A stretch of DNA of 32,942 bases from Acidobacteriota bacterium (GTDB lineage: Bacteria; Acidobacteriota; Terriglobia; Terriglobales; Acidobacteriaceae), in NCBI GenBank assembly GCA_019351975.1, contig JABBOG010000041.1:1-32942 (forward strand), in the 5' to 3' direction. Below are positions 25,380 to 32,942 of this stretch, piece after piece. Numbering within the stretch: position 1 is the stretch's first letter; each line of letters starts with the position of its first letter. The position numbers and the translations under genes are program-made. The notes beneath the pieces were generated by a model that worked only from the letters and a program-made list of their open reading frames with translations, did no database searches and was not told where the DNA came from.

Positions 25380-27068
25380 TCAGGCTAGGACGATCTTGCG
25401 GGCGTTGCCGTCCGGATCATTGACCATGCGACATTCGTTATCAAAGATCATGGTCCGGTTGGTTTCAGGGTCAGTCGGCTGCCATGCGACGCCTGGGACG
25501 CTGGGTTTGCCTGTAGCGGCAAACGCTGCCCAGGAAGCAGCCATCTTATGCGCCAAAGCCTGCGCCTGGGGCGTATTGCCTGTGCCTTGCTCACAGCGCT
25601 TGGTGTTGTCAAAACAGAACTGGAGGTCGGATGTGTGCCAGGCACCGGGGCGTCCCTCAAACAGCGGTGTTTGCCACGTAAAGTAGTAGGCGTAAGCCGG
25701 TGCGGCCTGTAGCTCATGCTTGAGCCCGCACATTTTGACGACATTGTTGCGCATGTAAAGGCTGTTCAATCCCGGTCGGCCGCTGCACATGTAGGAGAGC
25801 GTGGCAATCTCCTTGTGAGGGTAGCTAGCCTTGAGTGTCGTCACGATGGCAGTCGCTTTTTCTTCGCCGAACGTCTTCGCCAGCCCGGCGTGCCACTCCG
25901 TCTCGGTAGGGATGGAACTCATACTGTTGCCCTCTTCCGAGACCGAGCCAATGAGGACAGGGATGTTTTTGCTGATCTCGGGCGCTGCGTCGAAAAACGG
26001 GCGCATGGTGAGAATCTTCCCATCGATCGAGGGCGTCCAGCCAGCCCTGGGATGGCCGGGAAGTCCAGGGCCGAAGAAGCCCGAACCCGGTGGATTAACT
26101 TTAGCGATAGCGGCGTTCCCGGCGGACATTAGACTGTGCCAGTCCATCTTTTGGAGCGTTCCGATATCGTTCGGTGCGAGGTCGAGGTCTTTCATCATGA
26201 CGCGCGCAACCTCGCGCTGCTGCTCATGAGTAGGCATATTGCCGCCGCCGCCAGACTGCACCGCGGCGCGATGCATAAGGCCTGAGGCTGACGGCATGCC
26301 GAGCAGTGTGGTGACCTTGGTTCCACCTCCGGATTGCCCATAGATCATGACTCGATCCGGGTCGCCGCCGAAGTTGGCGATGTTCTCGCGCACCCACTTC
26401 AGGGATTCCACCAGATCCATCATGCCTGCGTTAGCAGAGTCTTCGTAGGCTGAGCCACCAATATCCGAAGCGTCGAAAAAGCCCAGGACGTTTAGCCGAT
26501 GGTTGAAGGAGACCTGAACCACGTCGTGATTGCGCGCCATCTGTGCACCCTCATGCGAGGGAAGCTCGTAGGACGAACCGAAGGAGAAACCACCGCCGTG
26601 GTAGTACACCATCACCGGACGTGAACCCGTGAGCGAAGGCGTCCAGATATTTGCCTTGAGCATATCTTCGCTCAGCCAGCCGTCATCCCAATCCTGAATG
26701 AAGGTTTGCTCGATTGCCGTCCAGGGATGCAGGGATTGCGGGCAGTTTGCGCCATAGGTGAAGGCAGGGTACTCGTCGGTCCAGGGCGTTGGCGGCTTGA
26801 GGGGCAGCCAGCGGTTTTCGCATCCCGTGTTTTGACCGTAAGGCACGCCCTTGAAGGTAAAGACACCACCAGCGAGGAAGCCGCGGACACGCCCGTACTG
26901 GGTTTTGGCGATGGCCGAGCGCGGCGTGGAGAGGGTGCCGGCTTCCTGGTGCGCACCCGTCTTGATGCTGTCAGAGGCAAGCATCGTGGAAGGCGTAGCA
27001 GCAGCGATGCCGGCAGTGGCGGAGAGAAATAAAGCTTCGCGACGGGTCAGTACGGGTATACGTGTCAC
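25380..27068 (-). CDS. Exported type-B carboxylesterase (Tat-type signal)
   Basis: A 562-residue ester hydrolase of the carboxylesterase / cholinesterase fold. The start is GTG at 27068, supported by AAGGAA (complement 27077-27082) eight bases upstream. The N-terminus TRREALFLSATAGIAAATP looks like a twin-arginine signal. Family landmarks are GRVRGFLAGGVFTFKGVPYG, the oxyanion HGGG at 157-160, the nucleophile Ser246 in IYGQSGGGT, the acid Glu in SVSEEGNS and the His in GAWHTSDLQF. Its natural substrate cannot be read from the sequence. It is 128 bases downstream of the GH9 gene and 212 upstream of the CE1-type esterase, so deacylation of the same polysaccharide is a reasonable inference. Confidence 0.9.
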   Translation of the reverse strand: MTRIPVLTRREALFLSATAGIAAATPSTMLASDSIKTGAHQEAGTLSTPRSAIAKTQYGRVRGFLAGGVFTFKGVPYGQNTGCENRWLPLKPPTPWTDEYPAFTYGANCPQSLHPWTAIEQTFIQDWDDGWLSEDMLKANIWTPSLTGSRPVMVYYHGGGFSFGSSYELPSHEGAQMARNHDVVQVSFNHRLNVLGFFDASDIGGSAYEDSANAGMMDLVESLKWVRENIANFGGDPDRVMIYGQSGGGTKVTTLLGMPSASGLMHRAAVQSGGGGNMPTHEQQREVARVMMKDLDLAPNDIGTLQKMDWHSLMSAGNAAIAKVNPPGSGFFGPGLPGHPRAGWTPSIDGKILTMRPFFDAAPEISKNIPVLIGSVSEEGNSMSSIPTETEWHAGLAKTFGEEKATAIVTTLKASYPHKEIATLSYMCSGRPGLNSLYMRNNVVKMCGLKHELQAAPAYAYYFTWQTPLFEGRPGAWHTSDLQFCFDNTKRCEQGTGNTPQAQALAHKMAASWAAFAATGKPSVPGVAWQPTDPETNRTMIFDNECRMVNDPDGNARKIVLA

Positions 27069-27076
27069 AGTGTGTG

Positions 27077-27082
27077 TTCCTT
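27077..27082 (-). promoter_or_regulatory. Ribosome binding site deciding a GTG start
   Basis: AAGGAA on the minus strand, eight bases upstream of the GTG at 27068, supports that GTG as the start of the type-B carboxylesterase; it places the twin-arginine motif near the N-terminus. Confidence 0.6.
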
Positions 27083-27196
27083 ACGGGGTACAAAGTTTTG
27101 GGGCGGTGCGTCTCTTTGCAATCGTCTTCATCTCTTAGGCAATTGCGACACTATTCTAAGTTACTGCTACCACAAGAATGGAGATCCATTGGTCCA

Positions 27197-29863
27197 TCAC
27201 ATTGTGTGACTCTCTTTCGTGATCGCGTTTGCAGCATTGCCTGCCACAACCCAATTGGCTGACCCAGCAACAACAGCTTCATCCTCAAACCAAAGAAACC
27301 CGAAGTCATCGATGCACTCCGGAAAGTCCGGCTTGATGATCACGTAGCCTGGAATGACGGCACCCGGGATGTAGGAGGCGTCTGCCCGGTTGTTGCTGTA
27401 GGTCTTCGTCTTCGAAACCGTACCGACGCCGGCGACATACGACGTGCTGGAGACCGGATGGGTGCCCAGAATGTAATTGACCGCGCGCAGTGTGTATTGT
27501 GGGCCTACGACGTCGGGGAATGCCTCGTGCAGAAAGTACATGTGGATCGCCATGTCGACCACCGCACCGGAGCCGCCCCAAGTGCCGAGACTTGGCGGCA
27601 CGCCGAACGGAGTGGAATCTAACTGCTGATTTAATCCAGCCATATAGACTTTCACTGCTCCTCGCATCTGCTCTTTAGCGCCCGGGTCGAGGTAGGGCAG
27701 CGCTCGGACCGCGCTCCAGCCACGTAGCCCCATCTGCTGTGGTGTAATGACCTCAGGAAACAGCTCCTTCAATCGGGATCGGTACGGCTCAGCGCCATGC
27801 GTCGCGATGGTCAACTCCAGAGCTGCATTCCAGTCCATAGCAACTCCGAAGCTGCCACGGGCGGGGGCTGCTGCTGAAGCGCTGGTGGACCGTGCAGTCC
27901 GCGCACCAGCCACCTGGCCCTGGGATGCGCCCAAGACGCCGCCGCTGGGAGCGCTTGCGGGTGTTGGCGCTCCGCCGAAACTGCCCGGAGGAGTTGGCGT
28001 CGGATTGGCTATCTGGGCATTCCAGGCCTTGATCGCGGTGTCGAGGCAGTCCTTCGCCATTGCGTCATCGTAGCCTTTCAGCACGTCGGCCGCCGCCGCG
28101 AGTGCTGCAATCGCGTTCCACTCAAAATATGGATTGTCGGTAGTGAAGATCCAGCGATCATCCGGCTTGCCGGAGTAGTCGCCTTTAACTTCGTTGGGGC
28201 CGAGCTTTGGATCGTAAATGCGTCCATCCGTCTTCGACGCCCCATCACCCAAATGCGTGTATTGGCGAAGATCGGGTTCATGCGTGCCTCGAATTGCATG
28301 CCCGATATTGTGATACTGCGCGAGGATCAGCATGGCTCCGTGCTTCACTTGCTCGACCGCATCGGGCACGCCATCGGGGCGATGCATCTCGACGGAACGG
28401 TCACCTTCATTCACCGTCAACTCGTCGTACTTCAGGTTGAACGTGCGATACGCTAGTGCAAGGCTTTGGATCACGCTTAGTTGCGCCGGTTCTTCGAGGT
28501 CAAAGTCACCGGCGTCATACCATCCGCCTACGTTCATGCCCGGAATGTGATCGCCGCCCTTGTATCTCCCGTCGGTCGCTTTGTCCTGGTACCAGCCATC
28601 GAACTGTTCGCCAACGACGGGTGCCATTCGGCCATCATCCAGATGCGAAGCGCCATGCCATACGCGGTACGCTTCGCGCACAGATACGTGGTCCATCTGT
28701 TCGGCAAGATGATGGTCGAGGCTATCCTGCCATATATTTGCATATACATTCTTCGCTATCGGAAATGGTGCCGTCCGCACTCCCGCATACTCGATGACGT
28801 ACAGTCCCGGGTCATTGACCGAAGAAAAATCGAACTTCGAATATACGTAGCGCAGCCACGGAGTTGAGGGCGTAATCGGCCCTTCAAACACCTGCTTGTA
28901 CGATCCATCTTCGGTCAGGCGAAGCACCTTGGCGGTCGGCGGCCCGGTGTACTTTGGGTCGAGCTCCAGAACTGCCACCTTGGAGAAGCCTGGTGCATAG
29001 CCTACCTGGCTGTGCGCGATCATCGGCGGACGCGTCCAGTTCGGAATATCGTTAGGCCGGATATGCCAGACGATGGCGTCCTTCGTCTTTCCCGCAGGGA
29101 TCAGCGAACGCAAAACGAACCATCCATTCTGCGCGCGGTCGCGGCCATCGAATAACATCAGATCGCCCGTGTCCGAAGTTACGTTGATCCGAGCCAGCGC
29201 GTCATCGACTCCGAGGGTAATGCTCTTGCCTTCGGCGAATGGCAGCGGCTGGGTGTATCCTTTAGCCTTATCCCAGTCCTCCAGGTAGTAGGCCTTTTTG
29301 GGCTCATCAGGCAGCGGCAGTACTTTGATCATTGGATCGTCAGGCGTACGCGGAAAGATACCGGCCTTGGTTCCATCAACCAAGTAAGCCTTGCCCATGT
29401 AGATCGAAGGCAGGAACTCCAGATTGAAACCCGCGCGCCCCATCAACTTCTGCGGTAGCGGCTTATCCAGGTTGACGCTGACCCTGACGCCCCCTGGCTC
29501 TGCCTCAACCTGCAGCGTGTAGTTGAGACTGAACGTTGGAAATGCCAGGCTGGCCGAAAGTTTGTTGTCAGCCTTGTCTATCTGCCGTCCCTTCAGCGTG
29601 GCTACAAGGTCCCACTGCTCTGGCGTGGGCATCAGCCTCACATCACCATTCGTGGCGATGCGCTGGCCGTGCAGAATCATCTCCATCGCTGTATTCTTCT
29701 GATCCACGAAGACCGGATGATAGGTGCTGTCGTATAGGAAGACGCTGAACCCTTGCGTGTCGAGATAGCCTTTATCGTTGACTGTCATGGCAACTTGAGC
29801 TTTGGCTAACTGAGAGATCGAAACTGCGGCCATAAAAAAGAAAACTGCGACCCGATTGAACAT
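27197..29863 (-). CDS. Exported GH9 glycoside hydrolase (endoglucanase-like)
   Basis: An 888-residue inverting beta-glucanase. Residues 1-22 are a signal peptide. Residues about 25-290 form a beta-sandwich region I do not recognise. The CelD N-terminal Ig-like domain spans about 297-395 (MIAHSQVGYAPGFSKVAVL, FDFSSVNDPGLYVI). The alpha/alpha barrel runs from about 405 to the end. Catalytic residues are visible: GGWYDAGDFD with D450 and D453 (base), and WFEDEAVV with E860/E862 (acid; most GH9 have ENE). A Pro/Ala/Gly/Ser-rich insert (about 617-671) interrupts the barrel. Substrate may be cellulose, xyloglucan or mixed-linkage glucan. The gene is 81 bases after GH51 in the same direction. The ribosome site at the ATG is weak. 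Confidence 0.92.
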   Translation of the reverse strand: MFNRVAVFFFMAAVSISQLAKAQVAMTVNDKGYLDTQGFSVFLYDSTYHPVFVDQKNTAMEMILHGQRIATNGDVRLMPTPEQWDLVATLKGRQIDKADNKLSASLAFPTFSLNYTLQVEAEPGGVRVSVNLDKPLPQKLMGRAGFNLEFLPSIYMGKAYLVDGTKAGIFPRTPDDPMIKVLPLPDEPKKAYYLEDWDKAKGYTQPLPFAEGKSITLGVDDALARINVTSDTGDLMLFDGRDRAQNGWFVLRSLIPAGKTKDAIVWHIRPNDIPNWTRPPMIAHSQVGYAPGFSKVAVLELDPKYTGPPTAKVLRLTEDGSYKQVFEGPITPSTPWLRYVYSKFDFSSVNDPGLYVIEYAGVRTAPFPIAKNVYANIWQDSLDHHLAEQMDHVSVREAYRVWHGASHLDDGRMAPVVGEQFDGWYQDKATDGRYKGGDHIPGMNVGGWYDAGDFDLEEPAQLSVIQSLALAYRTFNLKYDELTVNEGDRSVEMHRPDGVPDAVEQVKHGAMLILAQYHNIGHAIRGTHEPDLRQYTHLGDGASKTDGRIYDPKLGPNEVKGDYSGKPDDRWIFTTDNPYFEWNAIAALAAAADVLKGYDDAMAKDCLDTAIKAWNAQIANPTPTPPGSFGGAPTPASAPSGGVLGASQGQVAGARTARSTSASAAAPARGSFGVAMDWNAALELTIATHGAEPYRSRLKELFPEVITPQQMGLRGWSAVRALPYLDPGAKEQMRGAVKVYMAGLNQQLDSTPFGVPPSLGTWGGSGAVVDMAIHMYFLHEAFPDVVGPQYTLRAVNYILGTHPVSSTSYVAGVGTVSKTKTYSNNRADASYIPGAVIPGYVIIKPDFPECIDDFGFLWFEDEAVVAGSANWVVAGNAANAITKESHTM

Positions 29864-29944
29864 AAAGTGAAATGATCCCTTTCAGATAAGCCTGCAACAG
29901 ATACCGTGCTTGTACTGCACTCAGGCTGATTGGAGCGGCCGAAG

Positions 29945-32110
29945 TTAACGCGCTACTTGCGCAATCGGAAACTGGTAGACATTGACACTGATAGGCGCAA
30001 CCGAGATCGACCTCGGGACATTCCCAACGGACGATTCCTTGATTGCAAGTTGAGGTGGCTGTCCGACATGGTTCACGGCGTCGGGGCTATCCCCGGTCAA
30101 CTGCCAAAGCGTAGACGTACCGGCCAGATGCACGCCGCGCACGCTCAGGTTGACCTTCTGCTCCGATTGGGTCGCGTTCACCACCGAGAGGATCAGGTAC
30201 TTGCGATCGGCACTCAGTGCGGCATACATATCGAGCGGATACGTTGGGCTACCGCTGCTCTTCTCCGGCTGATCCGGACTGCCGACAGGGAACTTCGGCG
30301 CAGGCTGAGGCGAATTGCCCGACAGCGCAACCGGAATCGCACCGACGAAGTGATCCCCATAGAGCTTGTAAATCAGGCCTAGACCATTCAAGGTCGAAGC
30401 TGTCTTGTTGAAGTCGAGTAATGAGACGCCCGTGGTCTGCGCAGCCATGGTGAGAAAGTCGGTGTAGCGCGCCATCTCGTTCAAGATCATTCCATAGGCC
30501 AGCACTTGCTTCAGGTTTTCGCCTGCGAACGGCGACCCCCTAGGAGCAACGTTGAAGTAGGCGTACTCATCGATCGCAAGCGGAATGTGCTCTTGGACCA
30601 ACTGCGGAAAGCGCTTCTGATACCCCTCCCATTCCTCTGCTTTCAGCCGCACGGTGTCGGCGGGATAACGGGAAGCCTCCAGCAGCGTCTGATCCTGCTT
30701 CACGTAAGCATCGTCATTGGGCTGCGTTGCATTGAGGGTCTTCGCCTTTTCAATGTCCCAATGGTGACCGCCACGCGCATACCAGTGTTCCGCAATGATG
30801 TTGAAGTTCTCCCAGCAATCCTTGATAAAGCCCGCATCCCAATCAGCCTCGGTACCGTACAGCGGGCCAAGATTTCCTACATATTTCGCGCGCTGATCCG
30901 GTGGCACGTTGTCGTTTTGCAACATCAGGCCTGAAGCGATAAGGATAATCGAGGGATCCGCAACACGCATGGCCTTGGCGAACTCGTTGTGCTTCATCAT
31001 GTAATACTTCTCGTCCGTGCGGCCAAGCTGCCACGCACCCCACGGCTCGTTGCCTATATTCCAGAATTTCACATGATACGGCTCCGGGTGGCCGTTCCTG
31101 GCGCGCTTCGCGCCCATGTAGGTGGTGGCAGCGCCGTTCATATACTCGACCTCTTCGGCTGCCGAGTGTGAGTCTCCAAAGCCGGCATTGACGCTGATGT
31201 AGGGCTGAACATTGAGCAGCTTGCACAACTCCATGAACTCATCCAGTCCAAGATCGTTCGTCTGCATGGCGCCCCACGCATGGTCGAAGTCCGGAGGACG
31301 CCGGTCAATGTCACCAACAACGTGATACCAGATCAATCCTGAGGTGTAGTTGCCGCCATACCGCCAGAATCCCATCTTGATCTGGCGGAGAAGCGATGTA
31401 GTGTCCGCACGGAAGCCGTCGATGTTGTCAGCGGGCATCAGTGATACCGTTCCAACGTAAAACGTTCCGGCTCCAACGCCCGTCACCTCGAACACAGCAT
31501 CCGAAGTGTCCGCCTTTGCAGTGAACACCAGCGGAAACTTCTTGTACTCTTCAGTCAGCGCGGAGATCGTGACTGTCTGTCGGTCCTGGGCATCCGGACC
31601 CCAGATCAACGAGACCTTAACCTTACTGCCGGTTGCTCCTCGCAGATAAATCCTACCCGTATACTTTTTGTCTTTGAGTAGAGCGAGTCCCTCCTGCTGA
31701 AAACCGTGCGGTGTTGTGGCATCGAGTGTGATGCGCGGACTCTGATCGCCCACAAATGGATGGACCTTATCCATCACAACATCGCCTGCCTGACCCACGG
31801 TGTGCCACTGCCGCAGCTTGCCGCCGAAAGGGACGCTGGCAGGCTTCGCTTCCGGCTCAGGCTTTGCCATTGTGATGGGAAAGTAGAACTTTCTGTCGTC
31901 CAGCATTTCCGCCCACAAACTGCTGTACATCGTGTTCCGGATGTGTTCGATGAACTGGCCGTAGAGATACTTGGAGATTGGCGGCGAGGTAGTTTGTGCA
32001 TCGATGGTTGCCTGTATCTGGTGAGGAGGTGCCGAGTTTGCTTGCTGTGCGGTCGCACCCCCAAGACCGCAAAACAAGGCCAATGCACATATCAACCTCT
32101 TCGACCTCAT
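29945..32110 (-). CDS. Exported GH51 alpha-L-arabinofuranosidase
   Basis: It removes arabinofuranose side chains from arabinoxylan or arabinan by a retaining mechanism. The start at 32110 is chosen because GGAGG (complement 32115-32119) lies four bases upstream and a signal peptide (RSKRLICALALFCGLGGATA) follows at once; the frame is open 28 codons further but without a better site. The 721 residues match the long GH51 form. A CBM4-like beta-sandwich lies in the first third (KYTGRIYLRG, SLIWGPDAQ). The barrel carries acid/base Glu355 in WNIGNEPWGAW and nucleophile Glu515 in LAIDEYAYF. A C-terminal beta-domain ends the protein. It heads the co-directional set GH51, GH9, carboxylesterase, CE1-type esterase. 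Confidence 0.93.
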   Translation of the reverse strand: MRSKRLICALALFCGLGGATAQQANSAPPHQIQATIDAQTTSPPISKYLYGQFIEHIRNTMYSSLWAEMLDDRKFYFPITMAKPEPEAKPASVPFGGKLRQWHTVGQAGDVVMDKVHPFVGDQSPRITLDATTPHGFQQEGLALLKDKKYTGRIYLRGATGSKVKVSLIWGPDAQDRQTVTISALTEEYKKFPLVFTAKADTSDAVFEVTGVGAGTFYVGTVSLMPADNIDGFRADTTSLLRQIKMGFWRYGGNYTSGLIWYHVVGDIDRRPPDFDHAWGAMQTNDLGLDEFMELCKLLNVQPYISVNAGFGDSHSAAEEVEYMNGAATTYMGAKRARNGHPEPYHVKFWNIGNEPWGAWQLGRTDEKYYMMKHNEFAKAMRVADPSIILIASGLMLQNDNVPPDQRAKYVGNLGPLYGTEADWDAGFIKDCWENFNIIAEHWYARGGHHWDIEKAKTLNATQPNDDAYVKQDQTLLEASRYPADTVRLKAEEWEGYQKRFPQLVQEHIPLAIDEYAYFNVAPRGSPFAGENLKQVLAYGMILNEMARYTDFLTMAAQTTGVSLLDFNKTASTLNGLGLIYKLYGDHFVGAIPVALSGNSPQPAPKFPVGSPDQPEKSSGSPTYPLDMYAALSADRKYLILSVVNATQSEQKVNLSVRGVHLAGTSTLWQLTGDSPDAVNHVGQPPQLAIKESSVGNVPRSISVAPISVNVYQFPIAQVAR

Positions 32111-32114
32111 CGTT

Positions 32115-32119
32115 CCTCC
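32115..32119 (-). promoter_or_regulatory. Ribosome binding site deciding the GH51 start
   Basis: GGAGG on the minus strand, four bases before the ATG at 32110, favours that ATG over the longer open frame beginning at 32194. Confidence 0.65.
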
Positions 32120-32194
32120 ATGTCTTTCGTGAACGTATCCATAAAGCATTCCCGCTACCAAGATTGCCGGAATGTGCAACGTTTGCGTACTCAT

Positions 32195-32774
32195 TCGTGA
32201 TTTTCCTCGAAGGCGTCTGCTTAATCGAATTAGGTCGCCTGAAATTTAAGGAAAACGTATTCTGTGGGGAAGCGTATTCGGTCGATTGCTAGTCTGTCAA
32301 TTTCCAAAAGGTATGAGACTTGACAGAAGATATGTTGCAGGCTTCGAGCCACTACAAGGCTGGCCTTATGTGTACTATGAGTTGTTCCTGCTGGGTCGTA
32401 GTTGAATCGCGTGATTCGCCGCCCCCCATCAGGAAAAAAGGGACTTTCCATGTCGACAAGCTGTGTCAAACAAATTGATGTCGCCGTCACCCTTCGGCGA
32501 TACACCGGTTATAGATGTTGATTCTGCCAGAAGCGGTCAAAGACGCGAATAGATCGGACACCAGCCTGCGATAGGCGCCCAGGATCCTTTTCGTTCAACC
32601 CACCGATAGCGACAGGCATCTGATGATGCGCTCCTTCGCATGACCGGCAAAGCTGAACCTAAAACGGGCTTCCATATCAATAACGTACAACGGCTGACCC
32701 GCAACGTCGACACCTCAAATGCGAGCCGGAGGACAAGTCCAGTGATTGGGATTCTCAGCGGCGCGTAATGGTGG
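32195..32774. other. Long region without recognisable gene upstream of GH51
   Basis: 580 bases that should include the promoter of the GH51-led gene set. A 91-codon open frame on the minus strand (32230-32505, start MYRRRVTATSICLTQ) shows no family pattern and no ribosome site. Other frames are broken by stops. I see no transposase, operator palindrome or terminator that I can support. Confidence 0.35.
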
Positions 32775-32824
32775 TGGTGGCCAGAGACGGGATCGAACCG
32801 CCGACGCCGGCCTTTTCAGGGCCG
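32775..32824 (-). tRNA. tRNA-Phe (GAA)-like 3' fragment, probable integration scar
   Basis: Read on the minus strand, an intact anticodon arm (CGGCC, loop CTGAAAA with anticodon GAA at 32817-32815, GGCCG) is followed by a five-base variable loop. An intact T arm (GGCGG-TTCGATC-CCGTC), an acceptor strand TCTGGCC, discriminator A and CCA ending at 32775 complete it. The expected 5' acceptor strand GGCCAGA and a standard D arm are not present upstream; bases 32825-32850 instead form an unrelated hairpin-like stretch (CCGCTT...AAGGCGG). The gene is therefore only the 3' two-thirds of a tRNA. Elements that integrate into tRNA genes leave such 3' copies as attachment sites. A degenerate but expressed tRNA is less likely. 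Confidence 0.6.
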
Positions 32825-32942
32825 CCTTCCAATTTGCTAAGCGGTTTATAATCAATGTAAGTGATAGATAACAAAGAGCGTAATGTTTGGCTGTTGTGGT
32901 CCTGAGTGGTACTGAAAGGTGCCTTTTCGGATGCAAAATGTG

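Noticed and set aside
1-32942. CRISPR array, rRNA or replication origin
   Set aside because: No regularly spaced repeats, rRNA-like sequence or DnaA-box cluster was seen.

Overview
The window looks like chromosomal DNA of a soil acidobacterium (Terriglobia; a Granulicella/Terriglobus/Edaphobacter-like organism). This rests on the mix of gene families: exported BNR/TPR proteins, an ASPIC/UnbV (CRTAC1-like) protein, many exported glycoside hydrolases and esterases, and a GC-rich housekeeping block. I judged family membership by reading motifs, not by database search.

Layout. (1) 1-5658 is a conserved-looking core block: the start of a divergent exported BNR-type protein, then purH, an exported TPR protein, a dGTPase-like HD hydrolase (dgt) and tRNA-Glu(TTC), all on the + strand. 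(2) From 5659 on, the content is accessory and mostly on the - strand. It opens with a decayed tyrosine integrase 0.1 kb past the 3' end of tRNA-Glu, which suggests an old island boundary. Then come a DUF4267-type membrane protein and a divergent TetR regulator sharing two near-identical palindromes, an exported Cys-rich hypothetical protein, a broken cupin gene and an exported CE7-type acetyl-xylan esterase. (3) 16494 down to 10152 is a three-gene operon joined by two ATGA stop/start overlaps: a CRTAC1-like beta-propeller protein, a membrane-anchored pentaheme cytochrome with C-terminal TPRs, and a second TPR protein. Just upstream lies the broken 3' end of a xanthine-dehydrogenase-family gene. 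(4) 20375 down to 17052 is a LacI regulator followed by an exported GH36 alpha-galactosidase. (5) 23461 down to 20771 is a stand-alone adenylation / carrier / thioesterase protein whose thioesterase has Cys where Ser is usual; an IS6-family transposase relic lies directly upstream. (6) 32110 down to 24010 is a co-directional polysaccharide-degrading set: GH51 arabinofuranosidase, GH9 glucanase, type-B carboxylesterase and CE1-type esterase. (7) Near the right edge is the 3' part of a tRNA-Phe-like gene without a recognisable 5' half, the sort of scar left by integration at a tRNA.

How it fits together. The enzymes of regions 2, 4 and 6 carry export signals and would act together on acetylated, arabinose- and galactose-decorated plant cell-wall polysaccharide. 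The integrase, IS6, xanthine-dehydrogenase and cupin relics and the tRNA fragment show that the stretch between about 5.7 and 32.8 kb has a history of insertion and decay. The two most unusual intact units are the Cys-thioesterase A-PCP-TE protein and the CRTAC1/pentaheme/TPR operon, for which I know no established function.
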